Positions 1-12,309 of a stretch of DNA of 64,000 nucleotides are shown piece by piece; positions within the stretch are counted from its first letter, which is position 1; each line of letters opens with the position of its first letter. The stretch lies in NCBI GenBank assembly GCA_947846985.1, contig CANTUZ010000006.1, forward strand, positions 48,961,207-49,025,206, written 5' to 3'. A program made the translations under genes and the position numbers. This DNA is from Fratercula arctica. Lineage: Eukaryota > Chordata > Aves > Charadriiformes > Alcidae. The notes beneath the pieces were generated by a model. That model had not been told where the DNA came from. It searched no databases and saw nothing but the letters and a program-made list of their open reading frames with translations.

Positions 1-3000
1 ATGTAACCCCAGCTGCTGGCTCTTTCCAGAGGCAGGACTCCGGGCACAAATGTCAGTGCTGAGTGGCACACACTGGTAGGTGACGGTGGCATCAGTCTCC
101 CAAGCAGGTCTTTGGAAGAGTGCACCATTGCGTGGGGTCACTGTGTGGTGGGAGGTTAGTGGTTCCAGAGGAGAAAAAAGAAAGGATCACAGCGAAACCA
201 TCCAGAAAATGGGTAATTCAGGGACGCAAATGCTCTTGTGCACCACCCCCAACTACTGCATTTTCTCTGCAGTACATTTTGTTGTGCTTTTGTCCAGCTT
301 GTTTTGTGTTTTACTGTTTCCAGTGAAACAGGTTTGACTGTTTCCCTTGGGAAACAATAATGAAGCAACCACACAGCACTTGCTGTCAAATCATTTTTTT
401 TAATTTTCACTTGATTTCATCTCTCCCGTTTACACAATGCTTCATAGTTCCTTCTATTTTAGTTCTAAGTATTTCCCATGCAAACACATCCTGAAAATAT
501 CTGCTGGCTGCTTTCCCTGCTTCATGTTTTAGCCAAGCTATATCTAAGCAGTCTTGAATTTCTTTTTTTCCCTCATGTTAGCGCTTCAAATTCTGTGGCT
601 AGGGGTTTTATGGGTTTTGTTAATGCTGTTGTTTGTTACCACTCTCACCACCACCGCGCTTTCACCCACCATCAGAGGACTATTGGCACTAAAGGCTGTG
701 CTGGATCACACCGTAAGGGCTCCCGCTGAGCTCCTGTTGTGGCAATGCTGGTATAGATGGGGGGAAAAAAGCTACTTTTAAGGTAAGGTAAGATAAAAGA
801 GAGAAGCCTCATGAGTGCCCTGTAAGAAGCTACAGCATCGCTCTTGCTCCCCTACAATAGTTCACTGCACACTTTTTGTCTGGGCTGCCAATTTCTATTG
901 TAGGCGTTCCTTAGAATGCGGCCTCTTCTTTTAAAGAGATAATTTTTTATTACAGTTGGTCTTTGATCTCCAAGTGGAAGTCCAGGCACGAATACAATTT
1001 GCAATTATTTCTTCAGAGTAGAAATTACAGTAGTAGTCGTGTGGCCTTTTTTAAAGCAGGTTTAGTCTCTGCTAGTGAATATCTGCGATTTGAGCTATTG
1101 TTCCTCAGGTGTAGGGGTTTTTTTTTCCAATGACGAATCCTACCGTCAAGAAATCGGAGAGTTCTTTGGGTAAATAGTCCTCCTTTAATGTCTTTATCCT
1201 TCCACTTGGATCATTTGCTCACTATAGATATAATAATAAAAATGAAAACCCTGCAGTATTTCACTCTTTTAATTGACAATGAGGTGAACGTAACACAGCT
1301 GGCCTTTTTCCTTCTGTCTCGTTCAGTTTTGGGTAGGCTTAGTGAGTGGTTGTGGTGGCCAAGTGACACTGCCACAGGCCACCGTACTGATTTCCCTAAG
1401 AGCAATGAGGCTGTTAGCTCGCTTTCTTTGTCTAGCTGTGCGTTTGTAGAAGCCTTGGGAAGGGTGGCTGTGAATTTCCATTTCAGTTCAAATTTATTCA
1501 AATGAAATGAAACAATTCGCTTTTAAATAAAAAAGCTGTTGGTTCGGGTTTTTTTAGTTTAAAAACTCTTCACTCTCTCATTGAACAAAATACAAAGAAA
1601 TCAGGTTTGCCAGCAAACAGGAGATCCAAACAGGAGGTTTAGATAATATGTAACCATTTTAAAAAAAGTTCTAGAGTCAGAGCTTAAAATATTGTGTAGT
1701 TTTTATATTTTTCTTATTTTACAACCGACTCTACTAAATAATGGAGTATTGTGATAACATACCCTATAAATACCTTTACATAAATGGAGCTGACTAGATG
1801 TATTTTCTGCCCGGGGATCTGGATTAGTACATGGTTTGAAATATTACTATATTGCTTTAAGAAAGTAGAAAGCCCAAATATTATTGCTGCGCACCAGAAG
1901 TGATGGGGTACTTGGGAGTATGACTGGTAAGCAGTTACTTAGATTAATGAGCAGGATGTCTGCAGTCCACTAAAAAGCATCGGTGATCACCTGAGATACT
2001 GCACAGTGAGGATATCCAGACCAGAAAAAGCTCAAATATAACCCTAAAAATACATAACGTTCTTCCTAATACATGAAGCTTGGCGTCATGCTCGGTGTAT
2101 TCATAAACTTAATTAACAAAGGAGATTAAAAGTGAGTGGGAGATGCATGACTAGAGGTACAGTCAGTAGGAATACACACAGTAAAATGAATGAGAAACTG
2201 ATTAAATGGATATAAAAGGGGATTGTGAACTGGATTTTGACCTCACGGTGTGTTGCTTGGCTATCTGTGTGCAGAGTTGCACTTACTACGTACGACTCCG
2301 CCTCGGGAAAGGGATGCGGATGGCAAACCCGGTCCTGAAACACGTCTGTGCCTGTTTGATCTTTTGTAATGAAGATTTGTTCCAGGGACTGCAGAGGGGA
2401 GGAGAATGAAGGTTCCAAACCCACATTCCTAGATAAGTTCCAGCTCAATTAAGTGACTTTTCTGTCTTTTCAGTTCCCTGTATCTTGATAAATAGTGGTT
2501 AATTTTAATTATCTACTATTATCTGCAGCCAAAAACAACATGGCATCTTGATATGACCAACTTGTCAGGGCAGGTAAGTGCACAGGGCTTTATAAAGTTG
2601 ACAGTGTCTCTCTAGGTAGCAGCTGCTCTTGATGGACAGTCCCTTAAGGCGTGTTTGAAATATTAAAAAAGAAATGGTGGCTTTGTTTCCTGGCTGGCTC
2701 CAGCTTGAGCTTTAGGTCATGGCAACGTAAAAGAGTATTTGTTAACGATCAGCGGTGGCTGTGACGCTGAGCCTTGAGGGATGGAATGGGAAAGGGGGAT
2801 TAGGACTAAATTGGCGTATCTTCTAGATGTTGGGAGGAGAGACAAGCAGAAACTCCCAGGGAGTGACAATGATAATGTCCCATATCCACTTGTCAGTGTG
2901 TCTCACTCAAAACTGGAAACAAAATGACTTCATTGACTCTGAACGGATAATCCAACCTCTTTGCTTGTGCAGCAGCTATTAGTCGGCCCGTCTAGTCGCA

Positions 3001-5780
3001 TTTCAGACCGTTACTGGCACTGTGAAGTGTGTCCAAATTTGGGGTTGTTTTCCTTAATCGACCACTGATTTGTCTCATCCAACAGCTTGTCAAATGACAC
3101 AATGACAAGTTTTGGATAATTAAATAAATATACGCAATTTAATTCCCAATATTTCTCCTTTCCACCATTCCAACAGGCAGAGGAAAAATACCTTTAATAA
3201 ACACATTATCAAGGAAATTATAATTTTCTTTGTGTTATGAGTAATGCAATATTAAGCACATACCTCAACTCTTGAATTATGTCTGCATCTTTGATGTTAG
3301 TGATCAAATATTCATTGCCTTGATTATTCAAATAATTAGACATTTTATCAGTTTCTTTGAAAAGCTCCGAAGGAAAAAGCCAAATCCCTTGAAGGGGTGA
3401 TCAGTATTTAGTTTACTGTCGGCAGAAGAGTTATCAGGCAGGAGGATCCTGTGACAGCGGAAAAAAAAAAAAGTGTTTGTTGCAGAAGGTCTCAAATTTT
3501 CAAAGTGAATTTCTTTACCACTTTTGCTGTCTTGTAGCTACTTCTTGCTCAACAACTGGAGACCAGACCCTCACCTGGGGACAGTTATCACAATTGCAGG
3601 AGCTTTAACGGCAGGAGAGCCAGGCCAGCCCGGGGAGCGCTGGTCTTAGGTGAAATCCTTTGCACCGCTGAAGGCTCTGCTCAAGCACCCATTCTGCTTT
3701 GGCTTAAATGGTGTTTAAAGGCAATACCATGAGGAAACTGCGTTCTGCCCTTGCAGAAGAGGTGATGAATATGGATGAAACTAGAATTAAAGATCATGTA
3801 TAATTAAAGCTACATACGTAAATTCCTCAGTTTCTGCATGAACAACAAACAGGGGCACCGATGAAGTTCCGCTATTTCTAAGGTTATAATTTAGCAGTGG
3901 CTTAAAAAGAAAAATTTAGATCTTTGTTATGCTTAATGGTTTCAAGCTCTCTGACTATTGTGTGGATGTCGTGGAACATTCGAATAAAATCAGCTCAATG
4001 CTCATGCATAATGTGTGAGAAATTTTTTGTTTGTTATAATTTCTACCCTTTCATATTAATTGTAATCAACAGAGAATGCAGGCTGTAGTCGTCTTGCTTA
4101 ATGATAAATACAAATATAGCAACGGTATTTTTTCATTCTATTTATTTATTTATTTCACCCTGGATGTACTCCATGCCAAGTGTATCTCTAAAGAAAGAAC
4201 AATAGGAGCTTGTCAGTGTGCATGCACTGTAGAAAGCGGGGTGTGTAGAATGTATGTGTGCTTTTTTGTTTTATTGAGAGATAAAATATGAAAAGGGCTT
4301 TCCGTCCCTTTCTGCTGCAAATTTTTGCTATGGCTCCTTGCTCCTAATGCTTATGTAAACATGCAGAAATATATTCTCAAAAAAGACAGAAGTAGCTCGA
4401 CTTAAATGTTATTTTACAGATTCAGTCATGATAAGCATTATCCATAAAAAAAGAGGTCAGCAGGAATGCTTCATAATACAATACTGTTACACCTCTACAT
4501 AGGTATAGGTAACGTTTTATGTATATAAGTACATAACGAGTTTAGACAAGAAACTGGGGAACACATGAGAGAATAAATCTATCTAATTGTTTCTGGAAGA
4601 CCTTTTATTTTGGGACAGTGCGTGTCCGTTATAGCTATATCACAGAAAGCAGAATACTGACAAACAGGACAAAAACGTAACTGTAAACATGTCTGCGTGG
4701 TACTTCTGACCCTATCAAAGGCCATGACGGTCTGGAAACGCATTTTGCCTTCTTCTGTGATTTTATCCCTAACAGACCCAACAGATTGCAATACCGCAGA
4801 TGAGATGTGGTCAAGGACAGACATGTGAAGTCCTGAGGGCTGCGTGAGCGGAGGGTGACCAGTCTCGCAACGGAGGAAATTCTTCCGAGTCCCAGGGTAG
4901 GTGGCCGGGTCTGATGCCCACTGTTAGTGCTCACACACTCACCAGCTACAGACGCCAGAAACATCAAACCAGGAGTATGCCAACAGACCTGGAGCGCTCA
5001 TGCCAGTTGTTTTCACCATCCTAAAGTACCCTGTTGCAATAATAAATAATACAGAGTTAAAAACGCAATCTTTTTTTTCCCCTAACTTAAGTGTTTAAGG
5101 AACTTTTATGAAGATGCAAATAATTAAGTAATTTCTGAAGAAAAGTACATGATTATCCATATTCAAGCACTACATTTTCAAGAGGCTTTTCTTTTTCCTC
5201 AATGCTGGATCAGAAATAAAAAGATAGCAGTTATTACAATGGAGTCAAGGAGAAAGAGGACAACTGGGAGCATTAAAAGCAGGCAAGTGTTTTTATTTTC
5301 ATTTTGTTTTTGTTACCCTTCAAACTAAGACATGACCTCACTGTGTTCTTTCCTTCAACAATGCTTTTCCGTTCATGCTGAAAGAATCCAGGGTTTCTAT
5401 GAAACTCAAACAAAACACAGAAATAATTCTTTAAGGAATATATAAAAGATTCATTGTCTTGCGAAGGCCAAACAAGTTTGAGTGCCTGCAAAATAATGCA
5501 CTGGCTCTCTGTGATGGACATTATCATCGCTGAATAGCAGGGGTTTTGCACAGATGGTATTTATTGCCAGCAAAATACAAGAAATGACTGGCTTGTGTCA
5601 AACCGGGCCATGGATTGGAAGCACTGCGTGGGAGACGGAGAAGATACGAAGTCAAAGGAACACGTTATGGAAGTGCTCACTTGCCACAAGGCCCTGCCGT
5701 TGACTCTAACAAATTCAGAGCTATACAGCAGCAGTTGTCAATTCATATCACTTGACATAAGGAACAGTTGTGACACCAGT
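1..5780. other. Unique AT-rich DNA, no gene recognised
   Basis: Both strands were read for CR1 tails, SINE cores, RNA genes and long open frames, and none was found. The open frames here are at most about 110 codons, overlap one another on both strands and show no recognisable family. The only local structure I noted is a short (TTTA)n run at about 4139-4155. The DNA could be intergenic or intronic, and the sequence alone does not decide between them. Confidence 0.6.
4139..4155. repeat. (TTTA)n short microsatellite
   Basis: About four copies of a TTTA unit within AT-rich unique DNA. It is a simple slippage-prone repeat and no function is suggested. Confidence 0.85.
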
Positions 5781-5793
5781 TAAGTGTCTCCTC

Positions 5794-5813
5794 TTTTTTT
5801 TTTTTTTTTTCAG
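5794..5813 (+). repeat. T17 tract ending in CAG
   Basis: A run of 17 T is followed directly by CAG, and a short C/T-rich lead-in precedes it. This matches the form of a strong 3' splice acceptor on the plus strand, but it is also what a plain T-tract looks like. Downstream, one reading frame stays open for about 30 codons, and a weak AAAG/GTGACA donor-like site lies about 40 bases after the CAG. I see no recognisable protein there, so I annotate only the tract. Confidence 0.8.
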
Positions 5814-5829
5814 ATGTTTGTACCTCCTT

Positions 5830-8800
5830 TGTAAACGGTTCATCAGTAGGAAAGGTGACAGACTACTGAGCAGAGATTTAGTGGACTTTCTTTGGTTAGG
5901 ATCTGCTTAGGATGTGAAAGGAGAGGTTTTGCTGATTGCTTCCATAGCAAACTACTAAAAGAGTTTTCTTTAGAGAGTCTGTGGATATCCTATAAACAGA
6001 GAAGACCAAAGAAGAAGGAGGGGAGACCCATTATCTCTTACAGCTCAAAGAAATGGAGCAAAGAACATTTGTCCTCTATACCAACCCAGAGAGGAGATGG
6101 AATTCTGCATGGAGGGTGCTAAATCTGCCAGGCGATCAAGTCAACATATCTAACACCAAAAGAGCCCTTCTGAATCCTTTTTTTTAAATTTTTTTGGGGT
6201 GTGTGTGAAGTGATCTCTGCATAGAGTGACTTTGAAATTGAATGAGTTTATGGCTATCCTTTGTGTAGTCCTTAGTCACGGCAAGATTTTGCACAGAAGC
6301 CTGCAGTAGTGAACCTGAGCAAGAAATAGAGCCACAGAAATATTGTACTTGAAAGCAACCAATTAAACATGTAACTCTTTTTAATGGGGAGAAGTGAGTA
6401 AACAAAATCCGAAGGGGAACTTCAACGTCTTTTTGTATTATTTCATATAGCGAGATGTAACCTTCATAGTTCTCCAAGTGAGTGTTTAGAAAGCTGCGTG
6501 CATAGTTCTAGAACAGACCTTGTCCTAGAGAAACTGCTGAGCACAGCTTTTATATTGTTGTATTAATGCAATTTATTTACTGTGAAATGTTCACATTATT
6601 GAATCCTATTTTTCTACCAGCTGGTCATACCGTGAAAAGCAAACCATCCAGCTTAAATAAATAAAACAATACCATTGTGCTGGTAAGTCAGAAGGTAGGC
6701 TATTCTGCATGATGGAAATGCAAATATGAATGCAATTGTTATTTCATGGATAAATGGAACTTACAGAAAGGTGGTGCAATGTTTTTCCCCTCTTTTGTTC
6801 ATATAATCGTTAGGTCACATACTAATGCATCCTTCATTTGCCTTACACCATACATTTTAGTGCACTGCTGTTGTGGAAGAAAGGTATTTCAAAAGGGCTT
6901 ATGAACATTTCTTTTCTGATCTAGTAGCTTGGTGACCAGAGGTTGAGGTATCGAATTAACAAAGGTCTCCAAACGTTATTTCATAGACACATCCTCTTTG
7001 CTGAAGATTACTCGAGATAATAGCTGTTTTCCTGTGGGTCGCTTTTTCATGTTGGGGAGTATTCTCGGTACAGCATCCTTCTAGGCAGCTCTCAGCACTC
7101 CAAACAATAAACTGATGACCATGGTAATTACTGACTGTATCCTCTGTCTATTTTTGCACTCATTTCAAGGTTCAGGAATTAATTAATATAATTAATATAA
7201 GATTAAGTACAAGATTAAGAACAAATATATAACCAGGAAAACTGAAGATCACTCTTAACTTTCTAATGAACATTTTTTTTGCCGTAATTTTTTCTTCATA
7301 ATGTTGTAGCAGACTGGTGAATGTTTTGTTAATGTTGTTTCTTTCTTTCTTTTATGTTTCTCTGTGCACACGATGAAGCTGAATTTCAGAAGGATCTGGG
7401 GATAGCAGAATGGGAGGACTGCAAAGTTTAAAGCAGGGGAGGGAGGCACATAACTATTGATGGACAGGGGCCGCCTGTGTGTTGAAGGCCCTGAGCTGGG
7501 CAGACTTCTGGACCACAAAGCAATGCAGACTGAGGTACTGAAAGTGTGGGTTTGTTGGCTTTGATGTGGGTTTGATGGGGTTTCATATTAATCCTACTTT
7601 AATAATTCTAGTACATACGCTGGCCTTGAAGAAAGGGACTTGTGTACAGAACATGTCCTCCCTGCCATCCATGACTTTGCAGCCCTCAGATGCATGGTAG
7701 ACCCACTGGAATAAGCAGCTGCATTTCTTGGTGCTTATCCAAGGCAGCTGAAACTTTTGAGGATCACCTTTCACATTAAATCTGTTTTATTCAGGAAATA
7801 AATTTTCACTTCAGCTTGGCCTGTGCTATCTAGACGGTTTTCTGATTGAAAGGGCACACAGAGATCGCTCCAGGCTATTGGTACCATGCTTGTGTGGAAT
7901 AAAGAGAGATAACAAAGAGAGGGCTCAAAGGAGTGCTGTTTTTCCAACACAGCACACCTTCATCATCACTTAGAGAAACAGTGCTTTCTTTATATTTTAG
8001 TGACACTTACTGAAAGGTTCAGTCCCTGTATTAAGGCTACAATATTTGAAAATTAGCCGACAAACGACGCTTACGCTATCTCAAAGATATTGGTAAGAGT
8101 GGCAAAAGATTGTATTTTTAACCCAGAATTAACACTGAAATGGAAGAGTAAATTCCAAACTAACTTCTAACCTAGGACGTTCGTGCTCTATCCTGAATAG
8201 CTTTGAATCTGAATTTCGTTTCACCATTCCAGTTGAGTCTGATTTGATTCTCCATTGGTTTGAACGGGGGCTGAAAGTGAGGGCAAGGTCAAACAGATGA
8301 CTGAGTGTTAACGGAATCAGGTATGAGCATTCACAATTCGCAAATGGATTGTGTGGTAAAACATAGTACTCTGTGGGAATGCTGAGCACCTGGAGAACTA
8401 TGTTCGTCATGTCACGTCCTGCTTTAGAGCTGGGACTCTCTCCTCTCAGGGCATCGCAGCGTATAATATATATACACCCACATCAGCTTTATACGAACTA
8501 CCCTGGATCAAGAGAGTGCACTGTGCAATGACAATACATGCAACACCCAAGAAGTCGAGTAAATGAGTCTGTGCTGGGTTCTGTGTGGCAGAATGGACCC
8601 TGAACCATTTCAATGTCCTCTTGGCCCGAGAGTGGGTCTATGTGCCTGAATGAATCACACTGTGAGAAGTTTTTTTTTTTTAAATTGTGTTTCTTTTCTA
8701 TATTCTATAAAGGTATTTCTTTAATTCAGCGTGGCAGAACCAACAATTTGTAAGGCACTTCTCCTTTCGTGCTTCCTAAATAATACTTTCCCAAGTTATA

Positions 8801-10320
8801 GGTAAAAAAGTCTTTGTCTCCAAGAGATAAGGGTAGGAGATAGTCCTGTCATGTGGATCATTTTTGCTTGCCTGTCTGGAATTTTTATTACAATGCAAGA
8901 TCCTGCACAAAGCAAAGAAAATGACAGGGAAAGCCTGGACAGCATCCTCCAGTGCCTGCTGAGGTCCTTAGCTTTTAAATATTTCAGGCATCATCCCCAA
9001 TTCAGAATGAAAATGGACAAAGGAAAATAAGGACTGAGTTTTTCAGGTTGGGAGTTGTGGGAAAAGGTAGGATGAGATTTATCAGGGTATGGAATAGGTT
9101 TTTAGTGGAAAGTTAACGGCAAATTAGGCTGAATATAGTACTCAAATATATGGCAGGAAGCAATTCCAGAGAGTTATAGCAATAAGCAAAGTAGCCTACA
9201 GGTCTTTTTCATCTGGACAGTTTGGGAATGAGTCTGTGATTGGTTTCTCTCACAGCACAGTCTGTAGCTGGTTAGCAAGGAGGGGAAAAAAGTCAATATT
9301 TGTTTTTAAAAGTGTTCCCACTATTTTGTACTCTGTCCACTAGGCCATCCTATTCTCCATGTACTCATTACCCTATAAGCTGAGTTGCCCACTTACCCTA
9401 TAGCAGTCTGGAAACAATTTTGATTGTAGAAAAAACCAACAGCATCTTGGAGGCGGTGGAAAGTAGGGGGACAAAAACAGAAGGGAAAGACCTCAACAGT
9501 TCATCTCATCACTCCCCTCGCTGCCACAGGAGCATTCAGCTCAAGAGAACAATTTTTTCAGGCCGTGCTGCAGTTTTAAATGTCTCAAGTGATAGGGAAT
9601 ATTTTCTCACTCCTTACTGGGAAGTTAGAGTGTGTCAGTTCAAACTAATAAATATCTGGTTTGACGGTGACATTTACAAGTTGCGTGCTCCACTGAGCTC
9701 AGTGCGCCAGTTAACAGCTCACATTCTAAAGTCACTTCCTTAATTATCTTGTCTTCCCCCCAAAGATCTGTCGGGAAGCCTTCTGATGATATCCCAGATA
9801 GATGTGCTATACCAGTGAAGCATGGGTTTGATTCTGACAAGCTTTCTGGGTTACTGAAGACGCCTTGCATGGTAGGAGGAAGTGACTCAGCAGTTGTTCC
9901 ATGCTTGTTCCTCCCACCCCTGTAAGATTTCCCTTAAAATGCGTTTTTTCATCATACACTCGACAGAAAGAAAGAAGAAACATCTTTCCCCGAACAATGT
10001 TCTGTACTATTGAAGGCAGCTTGAGGAAAAGATCTTGTATGTAGGATAGAGTAGAATATAAATTAACAGGGAAGGGACAAAAGGAAGTTTAACACAGTGT
10101 ATAGAATCCAGAATTTTTTTCATAATGAAATTCTTACTTCTTAAATAGACCTGGGCTCTTTTCCCTTCTTCACAGGTATTTCCACTGAGTATTTTTTATT
10201 AACAGTCATGAGGCAGGGAGAGAAGACACCAAAAGATACTATTGCTATGTTATCTCATGTATTTTTCTCTCTCCTCCATGAAAAATTGCAGAGGACAAAT
10301 AGACATAAATTTTAGGCTTG
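5830..10320. other. Unique AT-rich DNA, no gene recognised
   Basis: No RNA gene, clear transposon or convincing exon was seen. The longest open frame is about 107 codons (9420-9743) and matches nothing I know. Local structure is limited to two adjacent small tandem duplications at 7181-7222 and AT-rich segments around 6540-6780. Confidence 0.6.
7181..7222. repeat. Two consecutive tandem duplications (9 bp x2, 12 bp x2)
   Basis: A 9-bp unit AATTAATAT occurs twice at 7181-7198. It is followed at once by a 12-bp unit (AAGATTAAGTAC, then AAGATTAAGAAC) at 7199-7222. The second pair differs at one base. This is consistent with replication slippage in AT-rich DNA. Confidence 0.85.
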
Positions 10321-10327
10321 TGGAATC

Positions 10328-10359
10328 ATACCTTCTGTATATGATACCTTCTGTATATG
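10328..10359. repeat. 16-bp perfect tandem duplication
   Basis: The unit ATACCTTCTGTATATG is present twice head to tail without a mismatch, which points to a recent duplication. The surrounding sequence is unique. Confidence 0.9.
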
Positions 10360-10564
10360 CAGAAATTAATTATAATTCCTTCCAAAGCAAATCCTTGTGA
10401 TCTCATCACATTACTGTATTAAAAATCATGATAAAAATACCTGTTCATGCGAGACACTCGAATATACAAAATATAAATTAATTCTCAGAAAACCAGCCTG
10501 ACTGAATGCATTAAACCTATTCTGCGGATGGTTCTACAGAAACTTTGAAAAAATTTCTTGTTCA

Positions 10565-10584
10565 CACCTACAGTCACCTACAGT
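10565..10584. repeat. 10-bp perfect tandem duplication
   Basis: CACCTACAGT occurs twice in direct tandem with no mismatch. It is a small slippage duplication about 205 bases downstream of the 16-bp duplication. Confidence 0.9.
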
Positions 10585-10929
10585 GGCACAATAATGAAAT
10601 CCTCAAGCCCTCCACCTTATTTGCTGCAAGCATGGTACAGACATTAGAGGGGAAACTTTGAAAAAAAATGCCATGTGATTTTGTTAAAATATTTCACTCC
10701 TGACCACCTGACGCAAAAAATCCACAAAAGCCTCAGTATGTTCTTTGATAGAATAATCGCTTGGTGAATAAGGGATGCAAAAGAGGGCATCTGTATTTGC
10801 CCTGGTAAAGCTACATAGCATCCATATAAGCAAGCTGAGAAAATACGTACTAGCACTGATCAACAGAACTACCAAAGTGGCTGAAAATTCACTTTCCTAG
10901 AAGATTTTATACTTTGCTCTAAAGCTAGG

Positions 10930-11765
10930 AAGGTATTTCAGACAAAGGTCTGTCAGTGCTTTCATTAACTTAAATGATGGAAGACTGTACTCGTAAAATT
11001 CGCAGTGTACATTAAATTATCAAGGGTAACAGCATTCTTGGAGCCAGAATTAAGATTCAAAATGATCCTGATAAATTGGAAAGATGGTCAAAATTCAATG
11101 AGATGACATTCAAAGTGGTCAAGTGGCAATGTACTATATAGTATCACAAGAGAAGACCTGAACTAAAGTGCCAGTCAATAGTGTAGCGTTGTGGCAGAAG
11201 TGCAGACCTCGTCTGGCTGTATCTCAATAGCAATGTCATATATGAAACATGGGAGGTAATTATTCTGTGGTACTTGGCACTGCTGAGGTCCGATCTGGAG
11301 AACTTACTTCAGGACTATTGTATTTTGACCAAAAAATTATTTAGGTAAATTGGCAAGAGTTGAGAGGCATCAAGAACAACAGGAGTTTTAACAAACATCT
11401 CTGAGTAAAGATAGAATAAAATGGAGCTTTGTCATTTTTGAAACAGACAGACAGACAGAAAGAAACACAAAGAAACAGAGAGGAAGAGAAGGAAACGGGG
11501 GCGGAGAGATGGGGGCTGGTGTTGGGGACAGGCATGAGCACTGCCTGCTGGTACATGGAAGATTTTAAAATCAGTCACTGTCTTTTATGTTCCATCACCT
11601 GCACTGGGGGAAAGAAAAGGCAATATCGCTGTCATTTTTTAAAAGTTTGAAGCTGGAAATTAGCAAACATTTTCAATTCTAAAGGTAATCAAGGACTGTG
11701 ATTTTGGTTGGCTATTGAATCAACAGACAGGTGAAACATGGAGTGTGAATGATGGGTTAGAGGGT
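10930..11765 (+). mobile_element. Ancient CR1-like LINE, ORF2 3' half, heavily decayed
   Basis: This is a remnant of the reverse-transcriptase ORF of an old CR1-type non-LTR retrotransposon. At 10961-10981 the translation reads FINLNDG, against the family's FINDLDDG. About 38 bases later (10999-11010) the catalytic FADD position reads FAVY, so the active site is lost. Further downstream, in order, are decayed matches to the family text around QNDLDKLE (about 11060-11085), the ALLRSDLE-like segment (about 11279-11302) and the FDQKIIXXNWQELRG-like segment (about 11325-11370). The later block that resembles the family's DIRKNF-to-WNRL region follows (about 11655-11725). The order and spacing agree with intact CR1. 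A decayed 3' end may lie at about 11899-11945. Frames are broken throughout, so this is not a gene. Assignment to CR1 rather than another L2/CR1-clade LINE is from memory of the family. Confidence 0.7.
11443..11458. repeat. (ACAG)4 microsatellite inside a purine-rich stretch
   Basis: Four exact ACAG units open a purine-rich segment that continues to about 11520. It sits inside the ancient LINE remnant, at the place where family sequence normally reads as a purine-rich GAAAAGAGAAGAC-type block. The microsatellite may therefore have grown from element sequence. Confidence 0.85.
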
Positions 11766-12247
11766 TCCTCTGTCCAGGAAAGGCACGTGGCAGTGATGGG
11801 GTGGCTCCCTGGTGTCCATATCAGACCTGGACAAGGGAAGAGCCCAGGGAAGTCTGACGCAAAAAGTTATTTCTAATCTTGACTTTTTAATACAATAATT
11901 TGATGAGATCATAAGGATTGACCTTGGAAGAAACTATGAATAATTTCTGCATATACAGAGAGAAGAACAAGTGGAGCCAAGGGAAGAGGCTTTGGCCCTT
12001 CCAGCTCCCACTCACTGTAACCCTGGTTCCTCCAGCACTTCCCAGGTGAGGCTGTGCTGGGAAGATGGAAGATGTCTGTGCTGCCACAGCAGCAGATGAG
12101 AGGACCCAGTGGAGGTCTTGAGATCCCATCTCTTCACTGCTTACCAAGAAAATGCATGCTGGGTGCAGGTTCTTTAATTTGAGGTAAACACAAGGTTAAA
12201 GAAACATCGGTTGAGGTTAATCAAAGTATTCTCAGTCCTTTCTCAGT

Positions 12248-12302
12248 ACAAGGGGATTGGACTACGTCTGTCCTTGAGGCATTCCATTTATTCTGTGATT
12301 AC
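12248..12302 (+). mobile_element. Diverged CR1 3' end
   Basis: The order of blocks is that of a CR1 tail: GGGGATTGGACTACG, a TCTGTCCTTGAGG block where the family has an AGGTCCCTTCC-type block, then ATTCTGTGATT where the family has ATTCTATGATT. The fragment is short and several substitutions separate it from the younger copies in this window. It is older than the copies at 14 and 24 kb. The body of the element upstream is not recognisable. Confidence 0.55.
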
Positions 12303-12309
12303 ATACAAG

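Noticed and set aside
7370..7460. Possible CR1 ORF2 scrap around CAGAAGGATCTGGGGATAG
   Set aside because: A single short match with no flanking motifs in order.
9540..9650. Possible minus-strand CR1 remnant (AGTGATAGGGAATATTTTCT, then CTTACTGGGAAG)
   Set aside because: Only a loose similarity to the GTGATGGGGATTCCAC-CCTGGG block. No second CR1 block lies at the right distance.
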